A stretch of 64,000 nucleotides of DNA from Kiloniella majae (GCF_002118315.1 NZ_MTSZ01000012.1:1-64000), one strand, 5' to 3'; positions 35,701 through 43,039 are shown, counted from the first letter of the stretch. Translations and numbers: made by a program. The notes: generated from the letters alone by a model not told the origin.

Positions 35701-37354
35701 GAAGTTACGGAATGCGCAATCAAAGGCACTCTATTTTGCGCAAGAGGCATACTATACTCAAGCCGCCATTGAACATGTGGTCTTTACGATACAAGCTGCC
35801 AAACGATCTATTACAGCAGAAAGTTTGCTTGCTGATACAGCGCCTGAATTAAAAATCAAACTAACGCCAGAACAAGGACGTCAATCCTATTTTGAGCAAA
35901 TTGCTCATATGCTCCATGAAATTACGCATTCCGGTGATCCGTCCAAACTGGCTTCGAAAGGCGCGAAGTATTTTGTCAGGGCGTTGGATGCTGCACAGAT
36001 TGCCGGATTAAAGCTGGGGTCATTGGGAAGGATTGTCAGGGAAACTGTCGAGTTGAATGACAATCGTGCTGATATCGATAAGGTCAAAGAGATATTGGCA
36101 CAAGAAGCAATTGATGCGCGGGCAAAAGAGCTTAATCGGGAGCTGACTGACGCAGAAAAAGAAGCCATTTATAATGAGGCTGGGCAACGTTATTTGTCAG
36201 ATATTCAGCAAGCTGCGAATATTTTAACGGCTGCCCTCTATAACCAAACTTCCGGGTTGCGGGAAGTTGCGTCTAACAATCCTAAAGGCGAGCGCGGGGA
36301 GCTGGAATTTGCCAATGATAATGTTGACCCAGATAAAGCCACAGCGCCTCAAACCAATAAGCCCGTTAAGGTTGAGAAGGTTGCCGTAGAAGCTCCTGCT
36401 GCAGAAGTACCAAAGGCCCCCGGTAGTGAGGTAATGGGTAGTGAAGTTATCAAGGTCGATGTTTCGCGCCCGGACCTAACGGCAAAGGCGCAAACCGAGT
36501 TTAATTTCACGGACCCGAGTGGGGCCGAACACTTCCTGCCCCTCGGGAAACACCTGGGAAGTGGCTCTACCAGTCATGTATACCAACACGCAGGAAATAA
36601 AGCTCGTGTCGTTCGAGTGACTGTTGCTGAAAAATGGGATGCAAGAGTTCTTGATGAATTTGGCCGATTTGCTTTGGAAAAGCTTGTTGATACGCGGTTT
36701 ATCCGGATTGTTCAAAGATTTGCCCGGTTCGATGTTACGAAGACGAGTACTGAATATTTTGAAGTAAGAGACACCCAATCAGTAGAAATCAATGAACGAA
36801 TGGAACGTGGTACAGCCGAACAAATCATGAGAGAGCAGGGGGGCGAAATGACAAAAGGACAATCTCTTGCTTTGGATCAGGCGTTGAGGGAGTTGAACCG
36901 CCGTGGTCTGGCTTGGCTGGATGTGAAGCCTGATAATTATTCCTTTGAGAAACTAAAGGGAACAGATCGCTGGCGTGTTGTTGTCCTTGACCCAGGCGGT
37001 ATTGTTGCCATGCATGGCAGAACGGCACGTCAACGTTATGATAATGCTCGTAATGTTCAGCGTTTAATTAACCGCCCAACTGCTGAGCAGCTTGAAGTCT
37101 GGCAAGATTTTCCGGGGGCGCGTGAAATGGTTTTAAATGAAATTCGCCAGTTGGTGCGGGAAAATCACCAGGGCAACTTTAATTTTGGTGCTATGAAAAT
37201 GAGAGCTGATGCAAAGGTTGCCTTTAACCCCGGTGGTATTATGGAATTAGCGGAAGTAAGACGCTTGTTTGATTTAACGCCAGAAGTATCAAATGATAAT
37301 TATCTACAACACTACAAAACGCCGCCTGTGGCTAAGGCGAAGTCGCAGCCATAG
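26756..37354 (+). CDS. Giant exported multidomain protein with nucleotidyltransferase-like and kinase-like C-terminal regions
   Basis: I recognise no full-length relative. Start ATG 26756 has GGGAGA six bases upstream; an in-frame TTG at 26717 would add 13 residues. The 3532-residue product shows: a signal peptide (cleavage near SSALSQ, about 32-34); a Pro/Thr/Ser/Gln-rich region to about 240; an acidic patch to 290; charged coiled coils about 370-720 and on to 1000; four degenerate repeats 1102-1430; TPR-like helices about 1710-1930; more coiled coil; a Gly/Ala-rich hydrophobic segment 2518-2684; a nucleotidyltransferase-like motif FGSENLTSDYDISFVG (GS 2802-2803, Asp 2809 and 2811); and a kinase-like end with LGSGSTSHVY (3267-3276), LDVKPDNY (Asp3389, Lys3391, Asn3394) and DPGG (3412-3415). 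Only two Cys (481, 486) remain after signal cleavage. I infer a surface or effector protein whose C-terminal enzymes may be delivered; the CsgG-like neighbour may export it. Confidence 0.72.
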   Translation: MVGISIQLQRTIRYGAVVITTSCVLSWPLSSALSQSTETPIYQNPGYTVFTPGQVTVPGGGYARQATQAGQATQARQAEGYVSPYSPTQPYRPVLPYGPVTETPIPSYNVQSYSAPLAMPIQTGTPGMTSGVTGTVTRTETTTKTSGGVTTSTTSTNTTVYQAPVPTTTRTESVSKGTTVPYVAPSTSKLIRNNPILESPAVIQTAPQAPSVSAKVESVDTSTASTGAKTSTEASGDDSSAKAVAKEEEATEETSEEVTEEVAATSETSEEVSSGGSDVVHHEEEKEPPGMTLEQITAMRKASEERAKRNLVREDVAPITSIDTVREWSGPNLNSLISQVGDMVRTAANNSLAMIGENTLEIKVDPKDIEDAAAEEDKRQKEKEKKIQEEKERKEKLKAKLEEQQRKLKEELERQKKDKKYKARRDAEKKLEEERKELEKKNKELKRKAEKHKKDGEDLDREDKNLREIEQEMRRDGDPNCRSSACQNIRKLRAENQADKATHRNSGTALQKEAKQFRKDVKEHQKAVQTVEDMKDRKFGMNDAEFEKHKSDKKIKNLAVQEEKIRRAMSDLRQKAEWQKHTKGITENEANDLRKQMRGLEGLLEKNEAAQAEAKEAAFTLEANALGLGEELAKAQQAFDKHQKANGHLSAPIGPNIDSDIPNEFMNSFYEAKSIKGMDVGELEKVSEQFDSALERLEAADKALASGDIPKGGSADSLAKFGQLADKLDKIQDDINQENKDKDSRYRQEIKEQHRRNQVLGDALDEVKKAQQALVEAGDTEYIDFDVSGMRSEEELREQMNKTFTGPKALREKVAANRAKLLKATAAFHEANENLQNYSEGMRSTELRNQANEVRKEMRGLLPDVEVDIFSRQVGLHNTDLANGLARGPDGKVDRKAFGNNVAAVADQQMKLAKLGSELDSVNRKLADFNAKAGLTAQQAQHTEVLAYQRDQILSQQKQVVGKLGELGVQGKMQDGKFTPEPMTRGGAITWNTARDQVVKTFKEIEENRRKVAEATNRKVSLAGLPSNPDKSGQGTVEKLLSRDQKLLSSIAGSIGGVTGAVLAGALQNEGEDSTRVNLNNEADNLVAGLENPIRPQKSKEVIRLENAIAGLDDNIEAVEGSMIAARGHKLPGLETGLSAQREALFTTRAVLEVKLDRENEKLKQGILRVQTRTKKGSKETEELKQALTSLDLNIASLETVEKALNKSDQQGLSKGYTSQRQALEASRSQVAKALERQQAVDKEKIRHNQSGLNTIDRLLGRSDPLPINENPRPTSIPVVALENEKTKELSTTLESLNKSIEAIEETMSATEGSNVPGLLKSLEDQREAMFAGRDALSKQLADEKARLKKQAEKLKKQSPVEQREIARKKAKPENLETSLDENIKAFDAAAKHYREVGQENLAQVFEVQKAALEKEKQRLKVTNVSYSTGENITPERSELDAVKSLVSWLNKDVLPAFSKEDPTLRILPSVIAEITHKFGAEATEQILDEALDELVDNNLKPDGAVLIDALFKRINRELVSQSKENSVNELPRLNFLSKILSTRKKGINTNETAYLQASYDTLRERLIKSRYEGLNKPNATSLSLVEDLSALVQLASFPGADPKELRPLIAQLERQLTRLSKSVKGIEKEKLNSILAELNTNSRKLLHTIRTTVPKGREQSNLTTALTKQLISINDLRATVYGQQFSSEQSKSQAQIRKEYAASRLEQIRNLVNSGKLSEALDVLKNLESEDAKINQSKALALIDLVTQIERRYGFLNESEKEKLGNLVDLRKLREKALQEFVEQNKDPKIIAGISLHWADRLLREGNLTEAASVLSKALEKKPLDPSLLALQARVTLAKKGAEVTGEDIKSVLGNIPVTIGAEVGSIMLNGYVEQGEYAKAKTLISVLRQAEDFDEATKKRLLVQLDFAEISVLASGLGSGQDDNDLKKKIQEFQKRLMATEGLGDRYKKALMSSGNRLIQEVDKAIAWQASLDKNTTYASELGNIARSAIRSGRYDIAEDALKKQITKLLNEHGPQEIGQGFRQITRLLDGVRMRSQDPELTEEQRKTFAQFLKATGEAVNTKLDEYFKERIATASKQARVKEKKASHLRSLSQINLEIRTLAQLKIRLDLLSVPPEERVKKMTELVSAATNNINKKEAQILKAFDGLGNVLRDNETTKINLEEQITQLNSLRSLRDGMQDYYIENAGNFTPPDYRMYGMNYGSFLPENHREWQITTIQRTLAGVYANGKSADKIWEERKNLGNFTVGRGLREKTLANHKNTPRDREYKANEKKYLNHWLVMAMDDAELKYLDQRRADLINEDPERSRSERGQLYEKLITAEAKYLKALVGTSNPLLEMFEQLGQTGRLMKGAANELEGRIVLNQQRLLVEEYQAALIDEDAQRLFRAMIPLREASLAGELDSFVSYLHIEWYEAGPARAANLLGGMSDTQAELEEVIAESQKLNIALIRAGHNLPSQLSEKDKEVLRTHGFLKDGVYTIPKQIVLDPTKVGSEFVKTTTTGTAATIDRFLNAKQAGELFATIAIPGGVAGKFGRWATAEVLAAGAVRSLGGKALAYGTGLALEAGAFTFLNRTAQVALDPALLMKEGYWSSETLLKEYAHNLLIIGALKGFGAGSEGVAKAAQHIGRKQLAGILKQTAIFGEAAVLTALNGLLEGNQISQDDYLGNLLTIVLLKGTGKVLEGKNKSPLQRLNEARINRWLETIGKPPVPGTGPTTKVSQLREAQIRHIEYVDWLLFVDKPTKILMETYNGNWDAARKDYQNGNLSAHDMRKLVNLRRQIVDNLANEIVQEIGGEVQAFGSENLTSDYDISFVGPKAALGVILFNARFANRWKLASEIGGRETGLVLDTNAYTETIQSLIEAGKGDVLFQDAFAHLSARKALPKEAWDTHKKWILENTSESKRAEVVEALRLAEKYNTEYRDAIEAQKERLRNDKENPIQEVDLQITAENRLYESALKDILELRTAFEKASGAEKESLRQKLRNAQSKALYFAQEAYYTQAAIEHVVFTIQAAKRSITAESLLADTAPELKIKLTPEQGRQSYFEQIAHMLHEITHSGDPSKLASKGAKYFVRALDAAQIAGLKLGSLGRIVRETVELNDNRADIDKVKEILAQEAIDARAKELNRELTDAEKEAIYNEAGQRYLSDIQQAANILTAALYNQTSGLREVASNNPKGERGELEFANDNVDPDKATAPQTNKPVKVEKVAVEAPAAEVPKAPGSEVMGSEVIKVDVSRPDLTAKAQTEFNFTDPSGAEHFLPLGKHLGSGSTSHVYQHAGNKARVVRVTVAEKWDARVLDEFGRFALEKLVDTRFIRIVQRFARFDVTKTSTEYFEVRDTQSVEINERMERGTAEQIMREQGGEMTKGQSLALDQALRELNRRGLAWLDVKPDNYSFEKLKGTDRWRVVVLDPGGIVAMHGRTARQRYDNARNVQRLINRPTAEQLEVWQDFPGAREMVLNEIRQLVRENHQGNFNFGAMKMRADAKVAFNPGGIMELAEVRRLFDLTPEVSNDNYLQHYKTPPVAKAKSQP
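30059..31020 (+). repeat. Four degenerate repeats inside the giant gene
   Basis: Protein-level repeats begin at about residues 1102, 1183, 1287 and 1375 of the giant protein. Each carries a pattern like E-x-a-LD-x-NI-x-a-E, then a Gly-containing turn, then Q-R-E-A-L-x-x-x-R-x-x-L-x-x-x-L (for example LDDNIEAVE/QREALFTTR, LDLNIASLE/QRQALEASR, LNKSIEAIE/QREAMFAGR, LDENIKAFD/QKAALEKEK). They look like helical hairpin units of 65-70 residues separated by linkers of variable length. Confidence 0.7.
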
Positions 37355-37394
37355 TTACGAGGACAGTTCCAAGGGAATAGTTCCAAGAGAATAG

Positions 37395-38282
37395 TTAAAG
37401 TGATTGCGTCTGTGATAATAACCAATCACGAAAGGCTTGAACCTTCTTCGTATTGGCTTTTGTACTTGGAGAAATGAGGTAATAGGCACTTTTAGGCTTT
37501 GCGATGTGTGGATGCGCTAGAATCAATTGTTTGTCTGCCAGTTCATGTTCAATAAGGACAAGGGGTAAGATTGCTATGCCATGACCAGATACCGTTGCTT
37601 CAATGATCATTTCGAACTGGGAAAAATATAACGTGTTTTGTGGGGTGGGCTTTTTAACATCAGCACTTTGACACCAGATATCCCAGCTCTGAGGACGCGT
37701 TGTATGTTGAAGTAACCGATGGGATAAAAAAATATTTTCTTCTATTTTTTGATTACCTAGTAGTTTGGGGCTGATAATAACGGCTAATTCTTCGGGCATT
37801 AAGTAATCGTGTTGACATCCCGGCCAAGGCGGATCTCCCTGAACAATACCTATGTCGATCATATTATGGTCGAACTGCTTGTTGTCGAGATAGGTAATGG
37901 TATTTGTATTAATGTCCGGAAATTCAGTAGAAAAATTCATTAAATGCTTAAGTAACCACCTCGAGCCCATGGTTGGATAAGTCCCAATATTTATGCCTCC
38001 ACTGATGGTCTGGAATTCCGGCATTCTTATCGTCGCAATTTCCAGACTTTCTAAAAGGGGTTGAATTTGCAGCAGATAGTGTTGGCCAGCAGCAGTCAAC
38101 TTTACACGTCGTCGTACGCGCTCGAATAACCTTTGTCCCAGTAAGTCTTCCAAGAGGTTGATTTGTCGACTTACAGCGCTTTGGGTCAGGTTGATGTCTT
38201 GTGCCGCCTGAGTGAAATTTTGGTATCGGGCTGCTGATTCAAAACATATAAGTGCCATGGTTGACGGAATGGTACGGCGCAT
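37395..38282 (-). CDS. LysR-family transcriptional regulator (GcvA type)
   Basis: The 295 residues have an N-terminal winged helix-turn-helix (FESAARYQNFTQAAQDINLTQSAVSRQINLLED) and a LysR effector domain from about 90. The ending PKSAYYLISPSTKANTKKVQAFRDWLL fits the GcvA-like branch, common near amino-acid and betaine catabolic genes. It is divergent from the AspH-like hydroxylase gene (152-bp gap), which is its likely target. An AGCTTATAAGCT palindrome at 38409-38420, near the hydroxylase start, may be part of its binding site. Confidence 0.88.
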   Translation of the reverse strand: MRRTIPSTMALICFESAARYQNFTQAAQDINLTQSAVSRQINLLEDLLGQRLFERVRRRVKLTAAGQHYLLQIQPLLESLEIATIRMPEFQTISGGINIGTYPTMGSRWLLKHLMNFSTEFPDINTNTITYLDNKQFDHNMIDIGIVQGDPPWPGCQHDYLMPEELAVIISPKLLGNQKIEENIFLSHRLLQHTTRPQSWDIWCQSADVKKPTPQNTLYFSQFEMIIEATVSGHGIAILPLVLIEHELADKQLILAHPHIAKPKSAYYLISPSTKANTKKVQAFRDWLLSQTQSL

Positions 38283-38444
38283 TTTTAAGACTAATCCCCC
38301 AAGCTAATCGATACTCTGTCTCTCAAGAATATATCTAGTGTATATTGATCAGTTTTTTGCATCAACTAATGAAAAAAAGGCGTTATGCTCTCTTTTGCAT
38401 ATTATGCGAGCTTATAAGCTAATTTAACCCACGGGATGTTAATC

Positions 38445-39125
38445 ATGACTATTGAGTTACAGGACCCTAGAGATAAGTTGGCCAATGATCCTGATGTTCT
38501 ACAAATGAAAGCCTGGATGGCTAAAGATCGGATTACTGATTCTGTTGCACATTTTGTTTCTGGGCCAGGTATAGAAAAACTATCCCTCAGTTTTGATATC
38601 AAGAAATTGCGCGTTGCTTTGGATGAGGTGTTGAAAATTACCTCTTTTGAAGGGGATATGCAGGATCAGGGTTTTGCTGCTATTCCTCTAAATCGTCGCC
38701 CCGGTGAAACGACGACCACTGCAAATGATTTATCTGGCCGCTATTGGCTTCGGGCGGATGATCGTTATGTAGAAGAACCCCGTGAAGATCTTGTGGATGA
38801 GGGGGCTTTTTCTGAATTCAATCCCCAATTTAAAGGAACCTATTTCGAAACCGTCCATAGGGAACTAACGCGCCGTTTTCCCATAGGGCGAATGCGTATT
38901 CTTTCCAAGGGTTTGTATAATTGTAATTCGTGGCACCGTGATCCGGAACCAAGATTACATATTCCCTTGGTTACGAACCCGGGCGCACTTTTTATCGTTA
39001 ATCATCACGTTACGCACCTACCCGCTGATGGATCCGTGTATTTTACGGACACCCGTGGATATCATACTGCGTTAAATGGCGGTGAACATCACCGTGTCCA
39101 TCTGGTAGCTGCCTTAGCTTATTGA
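38445..39125 (+). CDS. AspH/proline-hydroxylase-like Fe(II)/2-oxoglutarate dioxygenase
   Basis: The 226-residue protein carries a cupin-type oxygenase motif near its end: NSWHRDPEPRLHIPL (HxD pair), NHHVTHLPADGSVYFTDTRGYHTALNGGEHHRVHLVAAL (distal His and a 2-oxoglutarate-binding Arg), the layout of the aspartyl/asparaginyl beta-hydroxylase family, which includes bacterial free-proline cis-hydroxylases. The N-terminal 100 residues have no motif I know. Since it lies beside methylated-amine genes, a proline- or betaine-type substrate is conceivable but unproven. An ATG at 38436 would add three residues. Confidence 0.65.
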   Translation: MTIELQDPRDKLANDPDVLQMKAWMAKDRITDSVAHFVSGPGIEKLSLSFDIKKLRVALDEVLKITSFEGDMQDQGFAAIPLNRRPGETTTTANDLSGRYWLRADDRYVEEPREDLVDEGAFSEFNPQFKGTYFETVHRELTRRFPIGRMRILSKGLYNCNSWHRDPEPRLHIPLVTNPGALFIVNHHVTHLPADGSVYFTDTRGYHTALNGGEHHRVHLVAALAY

Positions 39126-39166
39126 GGTTGAACGGATCGTTTCTTTCAGTGGAAAAATTTATGATA

Positions 39167-39195
39167 AGAAGAGGGCGTTTCTGCCCTCTTTTATT
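39167..39195. terminator. Terminator between the hydroxylase and the convergent MttB-like gene
   Basis: AAGAGGGC (39169-39176) pairs with GCCCTCTT (39183-39190) around a 6-nt loop, followed by TTTA on the plus strand. It can serve the hydroxylase and, more weakly, the convergent methyltransferase gene. Confidence 0.8.
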
Positions 39196-39222
39196 ATGGG
39201 GTAAGTTATCTTTATTCGTAAA

Positions 39223-40779
39223 TCAGGATAGAAAGCGATCCCAGAAACCATCTGGTTGCATTTCAGATTTTGGCAGCAAAATATTGAACTGCTTCCGTAA
39301 ATCGTTGTCTAACTCATCGGTGAAGGTTTGGGGCCAATGATTACCCAGGAATTCTTTGGCCTGAACGATTGCTGTTTGTCGTAAGTCGAACTCACCAGAC
39401 GCTTCCCAATCGTCTCTTGTCGCTCTGTCCATCAATTTGGGATAGAGGTATTCTGTGTTCATCAGATCAAGTGTCTGTGCATGCCCAAGGAAGTGATTGG
39501 GGCCTTCGGTACAAACATCATGTATGACATCCACTGAAAGGGTTTGATCAGTTACTTCTATACCACGTACCATACGCATAATGGCGCCGTTAATATCGTT
39601 GTCTATTACGTATTGTTCGTAAGCAACCGTCAAAAGGCTTTCGAGAAAACCAGCTGAGTGGTGGATATAGTTCGAGCCAGCCAGTGCAGCGGCGAGGCCA
39701 GTCAGGCTTTTTTCTGCACCGGCTTGTGCATCGGGAATTTTTGAATCAGAAATACCGGATGAATTATAAATAGGAATACGCAGGTGTTGTGATATCTGGG
39801 CGCAGGCGGCATTCAAGAGTGAAAATTCCCCTGATCCACCTGTAAAAGCGCCAGTACGTAAATCTGCCTGCGCCGGAACACAGCCCATAATCAAGGGGAA
39901 GCCCGGTTTGATCAAGTTGACATAGACAATACCGGAAAGTTGTTCGGCGAGTAACTGAACCAATGTTCCGGCAAGGGCCGCTGGGGAAGTTGCGCCAGCC
40001 TGTGGAGCAGAAGATATAACGACGGGGATATCATGTTCAATTGCCTGATCAAGCACTTCAACTGTTTCCATCGCATAGCGCAGAGGACTAACAGTCCAGC
40101 AAGCGGTAAAAGAAATGATCGGTCGCTTATTAAAAGCCTCAGCGCCTCCAGAAATCATGTTGGCCATTGTTCGCAAATCTTTGACCCGATCGGGAAGGTA
40201 GGAATTTGCCATGACATGTTTATTTGTGGCGGCTAGGCAGGCATAAAACTGGTTTACATCAATGTCTTCATTTTCAAGATCACGACAGACCACTGGGCGC
40301 ATGTAAAAATGGATGTTATCAAGTTTATCCACGAGGCGACCAATATGATAATTATCACTGGTAATGGTTTCCCGAACGTTGCCATTGAGGTCCAGCATCT
40401 TAACGGCCTGACCACCGGTTCCCATGTATACACGTGCACTGCCGAGATTTAGGTCGTGTTCTGGTGTTCTTCCCGCCAATAAAACTTCGTTGGCCATGGT
40501 ACTCATGGCTTTTTCGACAAGATCTGGCGGAATAAATACGCGATTGATACTGCTATCAATCCGACAACCTGCTTTGCGGAAGGTTTCGCGACAAGGACTT
40601 TCGGTAACTTCAATACCTGTGCGTTCCAGGACGACCAGTGCTGCTTCCAAAATACGGTCAACTTCTTGATCAAGAAGTGGTTTGTATCGACCTCCCATTG
40701 CTCCTGCTGGTGCGACGGATGGTTTGTTTTCTGCTGTCCTCTGACTTTCACGGTTTCGACGTCCGGGTCTTCTTGCCAC
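39223..40779 (-). CDS. Trimethylamine methyltransferase (MttB) family protein, non-pyrrolysine
   Basis: The roughly 518-residue product belongs to the MttB superfamily (COG5598 type): Arg-rich start, LLDQEVDRILEAALVVLERTGIEV, then the barrel with GTGGQAVKML, ISFTACWTVSPLRYA, GATSPAALAGTLVQLLAEQLSGIVY and HHSAGFLESLLTVAYEQYVIDNDINGAIMR. The frame is open throughout without an internal TAG, so it is not a pyrrolysine protein. Family members demethylate quaternary amines such as glycine betaine, proline betaine or carnitine and pass the methyl to a corrinoid protein. GTG at 40779 has AGGAG at the right distance; GTG at 40794 is an alternative. No corrinoid protein is seen in the window. Confidence 0.82.
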   Translation of the reverse strand: MARRPGRRNRESQRTAENKPSVAPAGAMGGRYKPLLDQEVDRILEAALVVLERTGIEVTESPCRETFRKAGCRIDSSINRVFIPPDLVEKAMSTMANEVLLAGRTPEHDLNLGSARVYMGTGGQAVKMLDLNGNVRETITSDNYHIGRLVDKLDNIHFYMRPVVCRDLENEDIDVNQFYACLAATNKHVMANSYLPDRVKDLRTMANMISGGAEAFNKRPIISFTACWTVSPLRYAMETVEVLDQAIEHDIPVVISSAPQAGATSPAALAGTLVQLLAEQLSGIVYVNLIKPGFPLIMGCVPAQADLRTGAFTGGSGEFSLLNAACAQISQHLRIPIYNSSGISDSKIPDAQAGAEKSLTGLAAALAGSNYIHHSAGFLESLLTVAYEQYVIDNDINGAIMRMVRGIEVTDQTLSVDVIHDVCTEGPNHFLGHAQTLDLMNTEYLYPKLMDRATRDDWEASGEFDLRQTAIVQAKEFLGNHWPQTFTDELDNDLRKQFNILLPKSEMQPDGFWDRFLS

Positions 40780-40913
40780 TTTGCTCTCCTGCACATCTCA
40801 GTTGGTCAACATTGACGCTGATTTACCTTGAGCCTAGGTGAAGTGATAAGGGCAAAAATTCCTGAGGCGACGTGTATTTGTCTTGTGGCGTCAGGTTTCG
40901 TGAAAGAATTTTT

Positions 40914-41936
40914 TTACAAAGTATCGATTGTTTTTACTTCAATACGTTCATGTTCCGGCATTCTTTCTTCGCTCGGAGAACGCCCAAATTGTTTTCGATA
41001 ACTGCGTGAAAAATGTGAAAAGGAAATAAACCCACAGGCGACGGCTATTTCTGAAACAGGCATTGCCGTTTGCCGTAGAAAATAGCTCGCACGCTCCAAT
41101 CGAAGTTGCAGGTAAAACAAGGACGGAGAGCTCTGTAGATATTTTCCGAAGAGTCTTTCCAGCTGGCGTACAGATACATTCGCTGTATCTGCAAGCTCCT
41201 GACGGGACATTGGTTCCTCTAGGTTGTCCTCCATCAGGCGTATAACATCGAGAAGCTTTGGATTGTGGATACCATAGCGTTCAACCCAATCGTTTCTCTG
41301 TGGTTCTTCTGGGGATCTGCCGGTTCCATGCAGGAACTGATCTGCTACGGCTGTCTTTGCGCTATTGCCAAATTTACTTGTGATCCAAGATAGAGCGAGA
41401 TCAAAAGCAGCAGTGCCGCCGGCGCAACTAAAATGTCTTTCACTGACTTCGTACAGGCGATTGGTGACTTCTAGCGTGGGAAAAAGCTCGCGGAAACTGT
41501 CCTGATTTTCCCAGTGCAGGGTGCACTTTATTCCTTCCAACAACCCGGCTTTTGCCAGAAAATAGGTGCCTGTTGATATGGCCCCCATTATCCGACCTTT
41601 ACGTGCTTCCTGCCTTAACCACCCAAGGATGGCATCATTGGCGTGGTGACTGACATCGATACCGGTGCAAACACAAATCGCATCGCAGCTTGTTAGTTGG
41701 TCCATCGGGTAATGGACATTGAGTGACGCGCCATTACTAGCCAAAACCGGCCCGCCATCTTGTGAGAGAAATACCCATTTAAAGTATTCATGCCCTACAA
41801 GTCTGTTCAGGGCGCGTAAGGGTTCGACCAGACTGGAAAAACACATCATGGAAAAATCAGGAACAAGCAGAAATGCAATTGTCATTTCCTGCTCTTCATC
41901 TTCTTCAAAACGAATTTGATTATGATACTCTGTCAT
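40914..41936 (-). CDS. GlxA-family AraC-type transcriptional regulator
   Basis: The 340-residue regulator joins a DJ-1/PfpI-like (GATase1) domain (about 17-190: IAFLLVPDFSMMCFSSLVEPLRALNRL, with CAGGTAAFDLAL) to an AraC double helix-turn-helix (about 240-330: SRQELADTANVSVRQLERLF, SEIAVACGFISFSHFSRSYRKQFG). Relatives such as GbdR and CdhR respond to betaine-type compounds, in line with the neighbours. It lies upstream of the MttB-like gene on the same strand and is divergent from the nitrilase gene (232-bp gap, no element recognised). Confidence 0.87.
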   Translation of the reverse strand: MTEYHNQIRFEEDEEQEMTIAFLLVPDFSMMCFSSLVEPLRALNRLVGHEYFKWVFLSQDGGPVLASNGASLNVHYPMDQLTSCDAICVCTGIDVSHHANDAILGWLRQEARKGRIMGAISTGTYFLAKAGLLEGIKCTLHWENQDSFRELFPTLEVTNRLYEVSERHFSCAGGTAAFDLALSWITSKFGNSAKTAVADQFLHGTGRSPEEPQRNDWVERYGIHNPKLLDVIRLMEDNLEEPMSRQELADTANVSVRQLERLFGKYLQSSPSLFYLQLRLERASYFLRQTAMPVSEIAVACGFISFSHFSRSYRKQFGRSPSEERMPEHERIEVKTIDTL

Positions 41937-42168
41937 TCGTGGCCTATGGAATGAATTCTTTGATCCTGATTGCTTGTATAATTATTCAACAATATCATAC
42001 TTCAATAATGTAATAGTGACGTAATAAAACGCGACAGCAAAGAAAAACTGACTTTATTCCATATATATTTTAAGAGGCCGCTTGAGATCATATCTTGGTC
42101 GTTTTAAGGCATCTGCACATTATAAGTTCTATAAGAATGTAAGGGTTGTGATGTAAGAAGGTCGGTAG

Positions 42169-43020
42169 ATGACAAACAGGTTGATCCTTGCTGCGGCGCA
42201 GCTAACTGCAGGACCTACTTCGCTTCAGGATGGTCTGTTGCGGCATATCAAGTTTATCAATCAGGCAAGAGAACTTGATACGGATATCCTTGTCTTTCCA
42301 GAACTCTCACTAACAGGATATTCATTTACTCAGCCAATTCCGGAAATTGCTCTTCGGATTAACGATGATCTCGTTTCTCAAATTGCTGATAAGGCCGCTG
42401 GTATAACGGTCACTTTCGGGTTTGTTGAAGAAGGGGATGGTACGCTTTTCTATAATTCGGCAATGACGGTTCGGGACGGGAAAATCCTGAATGTACACAG
42501 GAAGATTAATCTAGCAACTTATGGACTATTGGAAGAGGGAAAACATTTTACTGCAGGGGAAGAGGTAAATAGTTTTGTCCCTGCCGATGAAAAAGATCCC
42601 TGGTGTGCTGGTACATTAATTTGTGCTGATCACTGGAACCCTTTGCTTCTCAGTCTTTCCGCTCTACGTGGTTCGAATATTCTTATCGCACCTATTGCCT
42701 CGGCTTCAGAGGCGGTAGGCGGAAATTTTTCTAATCCAGAAGGCTGGAAACAAAATCTTGGGAACACAGCACTTACCTTTGGCAGTTATATCCTGATGAG
42801 TAACTGGATAGGACCTCAAAATGGTGTGAATTTTTGGGGTGGGAGCTCGATTGTCTCTCCCCAGGGTATTGTTATTTCTCAAGCCGAAGAGGGAGAATGT
42901 TTAATTTCTGCCGAGGCTGATTATGAGCAGGCGAAAAACGCGCGATACCTTTTACCAACATTACGGGATCTTAATCCACATCACTTTGTTCGTGAATTTA
43001 CTCGCATCCGCAAACAATAA
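42169..43020 (+). CDS. Carbon-nitrogen hydrolase (nitrilase superfamily amidase)
   Basis: The 283-residue protein has the Glu-Lys-Cys triad in the expected contexts: VFPELSLTGYSF, VHRKINLATYGLLEEG and GTLICADHWNP. It probably hydrolyses a small amide or carbamoyl compound. Nothing fixes the substrate. It is followed after 19 bases by an MmgE/PrpD gene in the same direction, so both probably act on one degradation route of the methylated-amine region. Confidence 0.83.
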   Translation: MTNRLILAAAQLTAGPTSLQDGLLRHIKFINQARELDTDILVFPELSLTGYSFTQPIPEIALRINDDLVSQIADKAAGITVTFGFVEEGDGTLFYNSAMTVRDGKILNVHRKINLATYGLLEEGKHFTAGEEVNSFVPADEKDPWCAGTLICADHWNPLLLSLSALRGSNILIAPIASASEAVGGNFSNPEGWKQNLGNTALTFGSYILMSNWIGPQNGVNFWGGSSIVSPQGIVISQAEEGECLISAEADYEQAKNARYLLPTLRDLNPHHFVREFTRIRKQ

Positions 43021-43039
43021 AACAACAGGGCGAAGTTTC

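Noticed and set aside
42923-43039. Extended N-terminus of the PrpD-family protein inside the nitrilase gene
   Set aside because: It overlaps a well-supported coding region in another frame, and the family start fits the ATG at 43040.
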